Source: Leptodactylus fallax
Lineage: Eukaryota > Chordata > Amphibia > Anura > Leptodactylidae
Assembly: GCA_947044405.1 (NCBI GenBank)
Contig: CAMRHE010000077.1
Span: forward strand, 3,955,001 to 4,019,000
Direction: 5' to 3'
DNA: 64,000 nt
The stretch's first letter is position 1, and every line of letters begins with the position of its first letter. Below, piece after piece: positions 23,815 to 33,507 of this stretch. The notes beneath the pieces were generated by a model, which was not told where the DNA came from, did no database searches, and saw only the letters and a program-made list of their open reading frames with translations. Both the position numbers and the translations under genes were made by a program.

Positions 23815-23819
<5 letters not shown>

Positions 23820-23856
<37 letters not shown>
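23820..23856. repeat. (TA)n tract abutting the Tc1 element
   Basis: About 18 TA dinucleotides directly follow the right end of the element. A shorter TA tract precedes the left end (about 22197-22207). The element most likely inserted into a pre-existing TA microsatellite. Confidence 0.9.
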
Positions 23857-23858
<2 letters not shown>

Positions 23859-24259
23859 TCCACTTACCATCCAGGGGGTCTTTTGCAAAGGTTTTGTGAT
23901 ATAAAGGATAAAAAGACAAGTCTTCAACAGCCCCTACTGCAAACATCATACAGTGATACCTCCTCAGCAGACCACTCCACCCCTTTATTCAACCACTTTT
24001 CTGAGCAAATTTTTCAGTAGGAACCCCTTTGAAAAGACAAGACATTGGACTTACATACAATGTTAGAACAATACCCGCACCAAAATGGGCATCCAGATGG
24101 GCTTTAACGTTTAGATTTTGACCTATGAAATGTCAGCAAGTATGGTCAAGCTTAGCAAGTCAAATGAGCAAGTATGGTCAAAGTGTGGGGGGAAATGGAA
24201 AGGGGAGCCATGTCAGGGTCTAGGAATGAGAGAAGAGTCATGCTAGGAACCAGGAATAA

Positions 24260-24500
24260 GAGGGGTAGCCATTCTGGAGATCAGAAGGGGAACCATGCTG
24301 AGCACCAATATTTAAAGGGATATCATACCAGGGACTAGGAATGAGGAGGGGACCATGCTGAGGACCAATTTTTAAAGGGATATCATGCTGGGGACTATAA
24401 ATGAGAGGGGAACTATGCTGATGACCACTATTTAAAGAGATACCATGCTGGGGACCAGGAATGAGAGAGGAAGCTATGCTGGCAGCTAGGAACAAGAGGA
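24260..24500. repeat. 60-bp minisatellite, about 3-4 units
   Basis: Units repeat with an exact 60-base period: 'accaatatttaaaggga', 'tatcatgctggggac', 'aggaatgagagggg' recur at about 24305, 24365 and 24425. Within each unit there are two related halves of about 30 bases ('accatgctgaggacca' and 'tatcatgctggggac'). More diverged units extend to either side (from about 24180 to about 24530). The minus-strand frame across it encodes a repetitive peptide that follows from the tandem array. Confidence 0.85.
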
Positions 24501-24913
24501 AAGCCATGCTGGGGATCAAGAATGATAGGGCTTATCTTGAAATAGAAAATGTGCACTTCACCAGGAGAGTAAGAAAGGTTATATATGTAGTGACTTGTGT
24601 ACACTACCAGGGCTATTTTATTAGTCCCAATCTAAGCCTGGTTTTGTGTGATATGTTGATGTGATAACTGATTCTGTATAATATGATAAAGCATAAAGTA
24701 CATGATTTCTGCCTCTTTCACCATTATTTGGGGGCTTAGAGGGGAAGCTGCACATACTTTCTGTCTCCATTAGACACTTTAACCTGCATTCAGTATACTT
24801 CTTTCTTTGAGAGGACCACTCCTATAAAAGGACATTTTTTGTGCAAATTTGGTTGTCAGCTCAAAGAGAATTACTATATGAAAGGGTCAATTTATGTAAC
24901 TCACTAATATAAT

Positions 24914-25018
24914 GTAGATTGTGAACCCTATATGGGACAGTTACTGTCTATACCTGTAAAGCGCTGCGGAATACAGTATGATGGCACTATACAAGTAAGC
25001 ATAATAAATAATATAATG
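24914..25018 (+). repeat. 'gtaaagcgctgcggaata' tail-type repeat
   Basis: The phrase 'attgtgaaccctatatggga' followed by 'gtaaagcgctgcggaatac' and 'ggcactatacaag' with a trailing 'aataaataat' matches a very common vertebrate dispersed repeat that I know from amphibian DNA. It is possibly a LINE or SINE 3' tail. The same family occurs in reverse at 39187-39257. Class assignment is from memory. Confidence 0.65.
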
Positions 25019-25480
25019 TATAAACTGGCAAGTTTAAGGAGAAGCTTTCCTTTAAAATGAATCTTCAGATACTGTATACTAAGACATACCCAAGATATAC
25101 AGATTGGAAAATGCCATTTATTAAGATCTAAACATAACTCTGAACTAGCCTCACTACAGAGGCTTAATGTAACATGATAGTAGCATTACTCCTGATACTT
25201 ATCTCAGAATGGGAAGTTTTCTCTTGAAAAAAGTAATGAAGATAAATATAATATTGGACAATTGTAAACAGCTGTTTGTTAATGGCTAAGTTGATTAGTG
25301 AAGATAAGGAATGACAGAGAATATTTGCAATCCGTGTGGTTTGAGCACTTTAGGCAACATCATCAGAGGATCATCATGGTTTTCTGAGGGTTAAATGAAA
25401 ATTCTGAAAATTAAAGACAATCTGTGAGCAAAGAACATCGATAAAAAGTATTATATCCGGGCTGCAAACACCTTAGACTA
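25019..25480. other. non-coding stretch between repeats
   Basis: Ordinary AT-leaning sequence with no supported feature. It ends at the TA target of the next Tc1 element. Confidence 0.4.
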
Positions 25481-25482
25481 TA

Positions 25483-27115
25483 CAGTGGGTACGGAAAGTA
25501 TTCAGACCCCTTTACATTTTTCACTCTTTGTTTCATTGCAGCCATTTGCTAAAAGCAAAAAAGTTCATTTTATTTCTCATTTATGTACACTCAGCACCCC
25601 ATCTTGACAGGAGAAAACAGAAGTGTAGATATTTTTGAAAATTTATTAAAAAAGAAAAACTGAAATATCACATGGCCATAAGTATTCAGACCCTTTGCTC
25701 AGTATTGAGTAGAAGCCCCTTTTGAGCTAGTACAGCCATGAGTCTTCTTGGGATTGATACAAGTTTTTCACATCTGGATTTGGGGAGCCTCTGCCATTCT
25801 TCCTTGCAGATTCTCTCCAGTTCCGTCAGGTTGGATGGTGAACGTTGGTGGACAGCCATTTTCAGGTCTCTCCAGAGATGCTCAATTGGGTTGAGGTCAG
25901 GGCTCTGGCTGGGCCAGTCAAGAATGGTCACAGAGTTGTTCCGAAGCCACTCCTTTGTTATTTTAGCTGTGTGCTTAGGGTCATTGTCTTGTTGGAAGGT
26001 GAACCTTCGGCCCAGTCTGAGGTCCAGAGCACTCTGGAAGAGGTTTTCTTCCAGGATATCTCTGTACTTGTCCGCATTCATCTTTCCTTCAATTGCAACC
26101 AGTCGTCCTGTCTCTGCAGCTGAAAAACACACCCATAGCATGATGCTGCCACCACCATGTTTCACTGTTGGGACTGTATTGGGCAGGTGATGAGCAGTGC
26201 CTGGTTTTCTCCACACATACCGCTTAGAATTAACACCAAAAAGTTCAATCTTTGTCTCATCAGACCAGAGAATCTTATTTCTCATAGTCTGGGAGTCCTT
26301 CGTGTGTTTTTTGGCAAACTCTATGTGGGCTTTCATATGTCTTGCACTGAGGAGAGTCTTCCTTCAGGTCACTCTGCCATAAAACCCCGACTTGTGGAGG
26401 GCTGCAGTGATAGTTGACTTTGTGGAATTTTCTCCCATCTCCCTACTGCATCTCTGGAGCTCAGCCACAGTGATCTTTGTGTTCTTCTTTACCTCTCTCA
26501 CCAAGGCTCTCTCTCCCACAATTGCTCAGTTTGGCTGGACGGCCAGGTCTAGGAAGAGTTCTGGTCGTCCCAAACTTCTTCCACTTAAGGATTATGGAGG
26601 CCACTGTGCTCTTAGGAACCTTGAGTGCTGCAGAAATTCTTTTGTAACCTTGGCCAGATCTGTGCCTTGCCACAATTCTGTCTCTGAGCTCCTTGGGCAG
26701 TTCCTTTGACCTCATGATTCTCATTTGCTCTGACATGCACTGTGAGCTGTGAGGTCTTATATAGACAGGTGTGTTCCTTTCCTAATCAAGTCCTATCAGT
26801 TTAATTAAACAGCTGGACTCCAATGAAAGAGTAGAACCATCTCAAGGAGGATCAGAAGGAAATGGACAGCTTGTGAGTTAAATATGAGTGTCACAGCAAA
26901 GGGTCTGAATACTTATGACTATGTGATATTTCAGTTTTTCTTTTTTAATAAATTTGCAAAAATATCTACTGTACATTTGTTTTTTTTCTGTCAAGATGGG
27001 GTGCTGAGTGTACATTAATGAGAAATAAAATGAACTTTTTTGCTTTTAGCAAATGGCTGCAATGAAACAAAGAGTGAAAAATGTAAAGGGGTCTGAATAC
27101 TTTCCGTACCCACTG
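25483..27115 (-). mobile_element. Tc1-like transposon, full length, DD34E type
   Basis: A 1633-bp element flanked by TA (25481-25482 and 27116-27117). The terminal inverted repeats of about 200 bp start CAGTGGGTACGGAAAGTATT. Each holds an inner repeat of the 'agtattcagaccctttg' phrase (about 25680 and about 26895), giving the IR/DR layout of many fish and frog Tc1 elements. It carries a transposase on the minus strand, broken by a frameshift and a stop. Confidence 0.9.
25686..26736 (-). pseudogene. Tc1-like transposase, frameshift plus stop
   Basis: The N-terminal part (26736 down to about 26490) encodes the first helix-turn-helix and a PGRPAK hook. A one-base frame change follows near 26485-26500, just after that hook. 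In the shifted frame the second DNA-binding domain continues until a TGA near 26369, in the RVT-RKTLL region where relatives have a tryptophan or an arginine. The catalytic part (26336-25686) is open and has WSDE, HGGGS, QQDND and NPIE with 34 residues between the second D and E. One glycine of the usual LWGCF is valine here. The gene is dead in this copy but not heavily eroded. Confidence 0.9.
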
Positions 27116-27169
27116 TACCTGCCCCTGAACTATATAAAGTATATGTATTTATTTATGTATTTTCTGTTA

Positions 27170-27442
27170 CTAAGGCCGGGGCCCCACATTGTGAAAACGC
27201 AGCGTTATGGCCTTGGCAGAAACGCAGTGTAAAAAATGCATTGGGAATGGTGAATTCCAATAATACCTATGGAAACGCTGGCATTTTCCATATAGGTATA
27301 CTAGAGGAAGAAAGTCCCCAGAGGAAAGCTCTGCAGACTTTCTGAGAAAAACGTTGCGGAAAAAAAAATGCAATGTGTTTCCTCCACGCTTTTCCGTAGT
27401 TTTTTTTTTTTTGCAGCGATTCGCTGCGTGGGGCCTTAGCCT
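27170..27442. mobile_element. GGCCCCAC-family MITE with TTA duplication
   Basis: TTA lies at 27167-27169 and 27443-27445. Left 'ctaaggccggggccccac' pairs with right 'gtggggccttagcct'. The interior holds 'cctatggaaacgctggc', 'catataggtatactagagg' and 'gaaagtccccagaggaaag', shared with the copy at 11674-12017. It is 273 bp long with no coding capacity. Confidence 0.85.
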
Positions 27443-27599
27443 TTAAGGGATTCTATGATCTTATGCATTTATGGTATATATGCGTTTCTCACCGTTCATT
27501 TCTTTAGGAGTTACAAAAACAGCCATGTGCACAGAAATGGGTATACCACTTTAAAATGGAATAACCCCTTTAAAAAATGTATATAGCCTTGTCTTAAAG

Positions 27600-28175
27600 G
27601 GAGTCTACCACCTCCCCCAAGCATATCACAACTGTTACCACCATGCTACTGAGCACATTACAGCAGGGATGGGATTCAAATTTTTAACAACAGTTTCTGT
27701 AGGAGGGATAGGGAGGGGTGAAGATGGTGCATGAAGCCTTCTGTACAAATCCTTTTGGTCACATCCCTTTGGCAAAAAGCCATTCGCCTTTTCTAATATT
27801 GAAGCTTTTCCTTAGGATATGCCATTAATATTGAACAGCTGATCTGCAAAAGTCCTGGTTGTTGGACCCCCACAGATGTAATATTGATGGCCTATCCTAA
27901 GGATAGGCCAACAATATTAGAACAGTGGATAACCTCTTCAGGCTGGGTTCATATGCTAGAAAATAAAGATAAAGTTGAGGTAGACATATGCCTCAGATTC
28001 TATTTCATTTTCCCGGCCGTCTGTCTTTCTCTCTCTGATTGAACTCAGATGAATTATCAGCATTGAATCATGGGGAGCCGGAAATCTGCGGCTGAATCGA
28101 TTACGGAATCCACAGTAAAATCAAGTAGGAAGCTTATTTTTTCAGTGTCCTGCTTCGATCTCTGCCTACTGTATA
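27600..28175. repeat. patchwork of MITE fragments
   Basis: Three pieces are visible. One starts 'gggagtctaccacctccc' (about 27600). One carries the inverted pair 'ttccttaggatatgcc' / 'ggcctatcctaagga' with 'gttggacccccac' (about 27805-27945). One starts 'ggctgggttcatatg' (about 27950-28170), resembling the GTTCACA-type MITEs. None has clean ends. Confidence 0.45.
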
Positions 28176-28389
28176 TACACACGTGGACAAAATTGTTGGT
28201 ACCCCTCGTTTAATGAAAGAAAACCCCACAATGGTCACAGAAATAACTTGAATCTGACATAAGTGATAATATATAAAAATTCTATGAAAATGAACAAATG
28301 AAAGTCAGACATTGCTTTTCAACCATGCTTCAACAGAATTTTTTTTAAAAAGAATACCCATGAAACAGGCCTGGACAACCTTTTGAGGC

Positions 28390-29970
28390 AATCACTGCAA
28401 TCAAACAATTCCTGTAACTGTCAATGAGACTTCTGCACCTTTCAACAGGTATTTTGGCCACTCCTCATGAGCAAACTGCTCCAGTTGTCTCGGGTTTGAA
28501 GGATGCCTTTTCCAGACGCCATGTTTCAGCTCCTTCCAAAGATGCTCAATAGGATTTAGGTCAGGGCTCATAGAAGGCCACTTCAGAATAGTCCAATGTT
28601 TTCCTTTTAGCCATTCTTGGATGTTTTAGCTGTGTGTTTTGGGTCATTATCCTGTTGTAAGACCCGTGACCTGCGACTGAGACCAAGCTTTCTGACACTG
28701 GGCAGCACATTTCTCTCTAGAATCCCTTGATAGTCTGGAGAGTTCATTGTACCCTGCACAGATTCAAGACACCCTCTGCCAGATGCAGCAAAGCAGTCTC
28801 AGAACATAACAGAGCCTCTGTGAACCGAGAGCAAGGCAGGTGGTTTGGACTCCGCAACCAGAAATGAACGCACACGCGGTAGTTCAAGAAAAGAATGTAT
28901 ATTTACTATAAGTTAATAAAGGCTAGTTAAAGGTAAAATGACATGGATAAAGACAAGCAAAATATACAATATAGCATGAACAATTTCAAGGCAAATTCTG
29001 CAATGGTTTCTACTTTTACTCTGTCCACTTCTGCAGTATGGACACTGAATGAACAATATACTCAAAACTATCCCTAACTGACCCTGACTTCACATTTGGG
29101 TGCACCCCCTTTTCCCCAGTGGTCCAGGTGGACCGCTTACAGTCCGTAGAAGCGCGCGGTGGGGCCCAAAGTCGGTCCTTTCTTTTATAGTGAAGCGTCC
29201 TCCCCTCACGGTTATCAGGATCTTGGGAGAAATGAAGTCCTCTTTAACAGACAGGGAAAGCAAATGAATGCAATGTAATCCAACAGCAGATTCCACTCAG
29301 CACACTGACAGTCCTGCCGAATCCATACACTGAGCTAGGATGTAAGCCGGGGTTTAGCAGTTACTGTCCAGTACGTCAACAGCACTGCGAGTCTCTATCT
29401 GTGGTGTCCATATACACAGTCACAATGTCAGTCTCACTGATCAGCCACTGAGCACAGTTCCTTTCACATGGACTCACTAGTCCTGTTGTCTCTTTACACT
29501 CTGGTTGTCTCTGGACCAAGATACAGCTTAGCTGTACAGAAAAATCTCCACACCAGTTCAATACAACCACAGACACCTGTCTTCTCTCTTGCCAAGATGG
29601 CTGCTGCTCTCTGTCTCGTCACTTCCTGCTTCTCTGCTCACACTCTGTCTTCAGAACAGGCAGGCTGACATAAAAGGGGGGGTCTCACTCCAGCATCATG
29701 TCACAATTACAATGGCTGCTGTCTTAAAGGAACAGAATCACAGAAATACATTCAACATTAACAATTTATACAGACAAATAAAGCTTAGGACAACATTGGC
29801 TGTCTCTTACACCTCCTCCATGTTTCACAGTAGGGACAGTGTTCTTTTCAAGATATGCTTCATTTTTCCATCTGTGAACATAGAGCTGATGTGCCTTGCC
29901 ACAAATTTCGATTTTTGTCTCATCTGTCCATAGGACATTCTCTCAGAAGCTTTGTGGCTTGTCAACATGC
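28390..29970 (-). pseudogene. Tc1-like transposase remnant, interrupted by LTR
   Basis: Two blocks on the minus strand (29970-29816 and 28818-28390) together cover the catalytic half. The first block contains the reverse of a 'GATGAGACAAAAAT' stretch (D of the first motif) and the start of the glycine-rich region. The second holds the 'QQDND'-equivalent (near 28650) and the '[11 protein letters not shown]'-equivalent (near 28545-28575). The N-terminal DNA-binding part is absent. Indels and the 993-bp LTR make it non-functional. Confidence 0.75.
28819..29811 (-). mobile_element. solo LTR, 993 bp, CCTC duplication
   Basis: It begins TGTGAACC and ends CTTACA (TG...CA), with the 4-bp direct repeat CCTC immediately outside (28815-28818 and 29812-29815). 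Removing it restores 'cagagcctcctccatgtttc', a normal Tc1 coding phrase. On the minus strand a good TATA box (CTATAAAAG, about 29183-29191) lies about 365 bases before the end, so I read the LTR as minus-oriented. There are no internal gag-pol sequences, consistent with LTR-LTR recombination. The family could be Ty3/gypsy or endogenous retrovirus; the LTR alone does not decide. Confidence 0.8.
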
Positions 29971-30499
29971 AGTTGTCAACAAATCATAAAAAAGCCAGAC
30001 TGGAATTTGCCAAACTACATTGTGGGTTTTTCTTTCATTAAGCGAGGGGTACCAACAATTTTGTCCACGTGTGTAGTCTAGTTTAAAAAAAAGAGGGCCT
30101 GACCCTAGCAGTGACCTGTGCACAAGTGCCCCATGCTTGCTGGGACTAGTCAATCATATATTTGTGTATAATTCACTGGCCAGTGATTGGGATGTTCAGG
30201 TGATGTCATCAAGAATCAGTAATATCGCTGACTTGGCTGCCATCACTAGTACAGCTATATAGATATGTAGCAGCAAATGCCAGCTCATCTCGTGGGTGCA
30301 TGTATCCAACAATTCAGCCCCATCCTGTCGCAAAGAAAGGATGATAACTGGCACTCCAGTCTTTTTTGTATATATCTATAATAATGAATTTCTGATGTCT
30401 GTTCTTTATGCATGGCAGAATGACTGGACCAGTCTGCACTAAATTTGGCACATAGTAAAATCAGACACTTCTCTATGACATACCATTGTCAAAATATAG

Positions 30500-30640
30500 T
30501 CTTGTCTTGCTTTGTTACATGCTGTATTAGGGTATAATCACAGGCAGAAGAAACATAGCATAAATTTCTGTGATAAAAAACATGTGCATGGAATTTTGCA
30601 AACCCAGATTCAGATGAATGGGACAGTCAAAGGACTTTTT
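30500..30640. repeat. dispersed repeat fragment, 'gatgaatgggacagtc' type
   Basis: The phrases 'catgtgcatggaattttgca' and 'cagatgaatgggacagtc' occur here. They recur in the opposite strand at about 63540-63690, which shows a shared, moderately diverged repeat family. Ends are not recognisable. Confidence 0.55.
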
Positions 30641-30739
30641 GCAACATATACAGTATGCCATGTTTGGATACACCCCTACATAAGTACACTCTCTTCTCTT
30701 TCTCTTGTTAGCTATTTTTCTTTAATGAAATAGAATATT

Positions 30740-31260
30740 TTGTATAGAAAACTATATTTATGGTACAATTTATTTCATGGAATATCTTTGAAACAATCAC
30801 CGATAAAAATATTTACCAAATCTTTCAGCTAAATTTCAGCAGAAAAAAATGTCCTTCATGAAATCCGATGAGGTCATCATTTTAAAATTGCCTTAGAAAC
30901 AGAAATTATAGCAGACTTGCCTAATAAATAAAATCTTAAAGCTAAATTTAATAGAGATTTCTAGATAGTAGCTAGAAAACAGACACTTGGAAATAAAATA
31001 AATCATGCATTCGTAAATCACTTCATATGCTCCGAACTAGATTAAATCAATGACCTAAGGCTTTCTGGGAATGTATTCACAAACCTTAAAGCAATGAGAC
31101 ACATAATAGATATTAACAAATTAAATAAATGATGACAGTAATAATTATTAATATTAATCATAAGAACAATTCCCTTAAATTACATGTAATAATTTCAGCC
31201 TAACCTCATTTTTTAGTGCATTTAAGTGCATTTGCTTCTAAAAATTAAGCTTCTGTCTTA
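30740..31260. promoter_or_regulatory. candidate conserved non-coding element
   Basis: AT-rich, apparently single-copy DNA with dense homeodomain-type cores. About 31130-31165 reads as a run of TAATTATTAATATTAATCAT type motifs, and 'taaatcatgc' and 'ataaatcatgcattcg' lie nearby. There are no transposon ends and no open frame. This texture is common in deeply conserved enhancers, but conservation cannot be seen from one sequence. Confidence 0.25.
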
Positions 31261-31267
31261 TCTTCTT

Positions 31268-31813
31268 AAAAGGGCTGTCCAAAACTTTAAATACAAGTTT
31301 TATATTAATCTTATGTTTTGAAATAATTTTGGGTAGGGTTTTATATGTTTTTATCTATATTATTATATTCAAAAAATCCAAAAAATCCTGCAGTTCAAAT
31401 CTCTAGACACTAAACCAAATAATATCTGAAACTTCCTGCTCTCTGTAGGAAATTTCTTTGTAGCACACTGGTGATCACAGCTATCATGTATTTATAGATA
31501 AGACACAGAATACACCAGTGACAATAGGTGATTTCACTACAGAGGTCACAGAGCAAGCCTAGAAAACTCTCCCATATAAGTCAATACAGTCTGCTCCAGA
31601 CTATTGCGTCAGTAACCCATGGTTCATCTCCAGGAGACAGGAAGTCACAAGCTATTTTAGGCTTAGTGGCAAGAGTTGGAACTGCAAGGTTTTAATATAG
31701 ACAATAACATGGAGAATTTAAAAACATAATCATCAAAAATTCTTTAAAAAATTGTTTAACATAAAAATGTAATTTGAACAATAGGTCATTTCCTGCTGGC
31801 ACTTTCCCTTTAT
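31268..31813. repeat. probable MITE, right end of the 'gtgtcaccag' family
   Basis: The right end 'aataggtcatttcctgctgg' followed by 'cactttccctttat' is the inverse of the family end seen at 62157. The left side ('aaaagggctgtccaaaac') is less certain and may belong to another element. Confidence 0.5.
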
Positions 31814-31926
31814 AGCTAGTTGTTTAAAACATTTTATTTTGTTGGACAAGTACATATACTGTGACTTTAATTTATATGAATATTTAATATTAGTTAATTA
31901 AAAAAAACAATGTTTTATATATACAG

Positions 31927-31927
<1 letters not shown>

Positions 31928-31972
<45 letters not shown>
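31928..31972. repeat. (TA)n microsatellite
   Basis: About 22 TA dinucleotides in a row. Confidence 0.95.
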
Positions 31973-31974
<2 letters not shown>

Positions 31975-32171
31975 TTATAGGTGCTCATCTTTCACCTTAA
32001 AGCAGTCTACTGAAAACACTTTTTCCATCCCTGAACCCCTCACCTGATTGTTTTTCACACTCTGCACTTTTTTAACACACACATAAATATATATACTGTA
32101 TATATATTTGTTACTTTTTTAGACCTGAATGTTTTCACATGTGCGGTATTATTTCTTGCTAGTTCTCCTTA

Positions 32172-33151
32172 GGTCTCTTGCACATGACTGTAGTGGATGT
32201 ACGGACCGCAAATACCGATCCGCAATCCGCACTAAAACATGTCCAATATACAAATGCTACCCATTGAGTTCAGACTCTTGTTGGCATTGTTGTCAGGAGG
32301 GGACAATGTCTCATATTTGGTAGGGCTGCCCACTCTTACTGGGTTGTTGGTCCCAGGTAGTATAATACACGTCCACTATTGCGGGGTCACTGTTCCCCAA
32401 TACCCCAGAAGCCCTGCTCCCCATAGGTTTTTCCAAATACAAGTACTCCCTTACAAGCCCTCTCCTGCAGGCAGCAAAATATGTACTTCCAAAACTTTGG
32501 ACGAGCTAATCAGGGCTGACGATAGGTGAGGGGTTTGCAGAGGTTGTCTTTATTGAATGGAAGACCTCATTGCTCATACTCCAGCCCAACTAGAACGCTT
32601 CTCTTGTACCTGGAGGCCTTGGATTGCCTTCCAGTACTTCCACGCTGATTGGACTGCCTAAATGTTTGGGTCTCTTCCCCTATTGGGTCCTGGATATTGG
32701 TCTGCACCGCGTCGTCGCCATCTTGTGGACATATGCACTTTCTACCTCAGAATATCAACTGGTGCTGCTTGTGTTCTTATCCCCTCCCACCCTTTTTTTC
32801 TGCACTTCCCCCCCATAATCCACTCTTTTCCCTTCCCATCCTTCTTTTGTAATGACTTGTTTAATGTATTCATGTCGTAAGCTGCGTCTTTCCTTTTTTG
32901 GTCGTTTTGATTGTTGAAAATTAATAAAGTGAATTTGAAAAAAAAAATGTCCACATTGCATCAGTATGTCACCCGCAATCACGGATCCTGTAGGATTCTC
33001 TACACTGGTCAGTGCAGCAAATGCAACCAAAAATAGGACACGCTTGAATACAGCAGGGACAGACGGCCATAAAAATTCATGGGACCGTACTTTTACTTTT
33101 TTACTTTTATCCACAATTGCAGATAAAAACTGCGGTCGTGTGTATGAGGCC
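32172..33151. mobile_element. TTA-flanked MITE interrupted by a LINE tail
   Basis: TTA lies at 32169-32171 and 33152-33154. Left 'ggtctcttgcacatgac' pairs with right 'gtcgtgtgtatgaggcc'. Both arms continue with 'cggaccgcaaa' / 'acggtc'-style inverted phrases. Removing the 32246-32946 insert with one copy of its 7-bp duplication gives an element of about 272 bp. This is a third MITE family with a TWA target. No coding sequence of its own. Confidence 0.75.
32246..32946 (+). mobile_element. 5'-truncated L1/Tx1-type LINE 3' end
   Basis: This runs from the end of ORF2 through a 3' UTR to AATAAA (about 32924-32929) and a short A-run. In translation it shows CWHC...GTMSHIW and GCPLL, then MEDLIA and a W-PW--F motif, the usual C-terminal end of L1-clade ORF2 proteins in frogs and fish. 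Two in-frame stops and frame changes show decay. The 7-bp repeat ATGTCCA flanks it (32239-32245 and 32947-32953), consistent with target-primed reverse transcription and 5' truncation. Confidence 0.8.
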
Positions 33152-33154
33152 TTA

Positions 33155-33490
33155 GATATCTCAGAAGATGATTCATTGCTGAGAAATGAGGACAGTCCTA
33201 ATCTCTAAGGCAAAAGTGATGAGGGATAAAAATGTTCATGAATGTGAAAGACGTGAATAGCTGCAGTTAGAAACTCCAGTTTCCATTTGACCAAAGCACA
33301 AAGTAAAAAGTGACTATTCTCTAAAATAAATATCAGAAAGTAGGTCTTGCAGGGTTAATAATGGCCATTATTTAACAACTCTTTCTACAAATAAGAGGAT
33401 TGGAGCCATTTCAAACATTGTAAAGCCCTTGTCTCATTCACCTCTTTTCTGATGTTGACTCCGTTAAGTCATTGATAATTTGTCTACTCT
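33155..33490. other. non-coding stretch
   Basis: Mixed-composition DNA with no supported feature between the MITE and the dimeric repeat. Confidence 0.4.
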
Positions 33491-33507
33491 TTCTTAAATT
33501 GCTACAT

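Larger units (their letters stand above)
22208..23817 (+). mobile_element. Tc1-like transposon, near-complete, DD38E type
   Basis: A 1610-bp element flanked by TA (22206-22207 and 23818-23819) and lying within a TA microsatellite. The terminal inverted repeats are unusually long, about 268 bp each (22208-22475 and 23550-23817), and keep perfect register over that length. Each starts CAGTACAGACCAAAAGTTTG. It carries one transposase gene with a single nonsense codon. The spacing between the second aspartate and the glutamate is 38 residues, not the usual 34. I recall DD38E as the mark of the vertebrate 'TRT' Tc1 group; this would need a database check. Confidence 0.9.
28178..30073 (-). mobile_element. 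deleted Tc1-like element split by a solo LTR
   Basis: The outer ends are CACACGTGGACAAAATTGTT and its inverse, flanked by TA (28176-28177 and 30074-30075). Without the LTR and its duplication the element is about 899 bp, so roughly the N-terminal half of the transposase and most of the right inner region are missing. The remaining coding sequence is on the minus strand. A solo LTR with a CCTC duplication lies inside it at 28819-29811. Confidence 0.85.

Noticed and set aside
24238..24519. Minus-strand frame encoding repeated IPL-GPQHG-like peptides
   Set aside because: The 60-bp tandem array, a multiple of three, produces it. No start context, signal or homology supports a gene.
25738..26417. 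Plus-strand frames across the Tc1 element at 25.5 kb (likewise at 41.5-42.5 and 44.5-45.1 kb)
   Set aside because: They are antisense shadows of the minus-strand transposase.
28819..29811. Possible host exons (frames of 66-114 codons on both strands)
   Set aside because: The whole segment is a solo LTR bounded by CCTC duplications; the frames have no gag, pol or env motifs.
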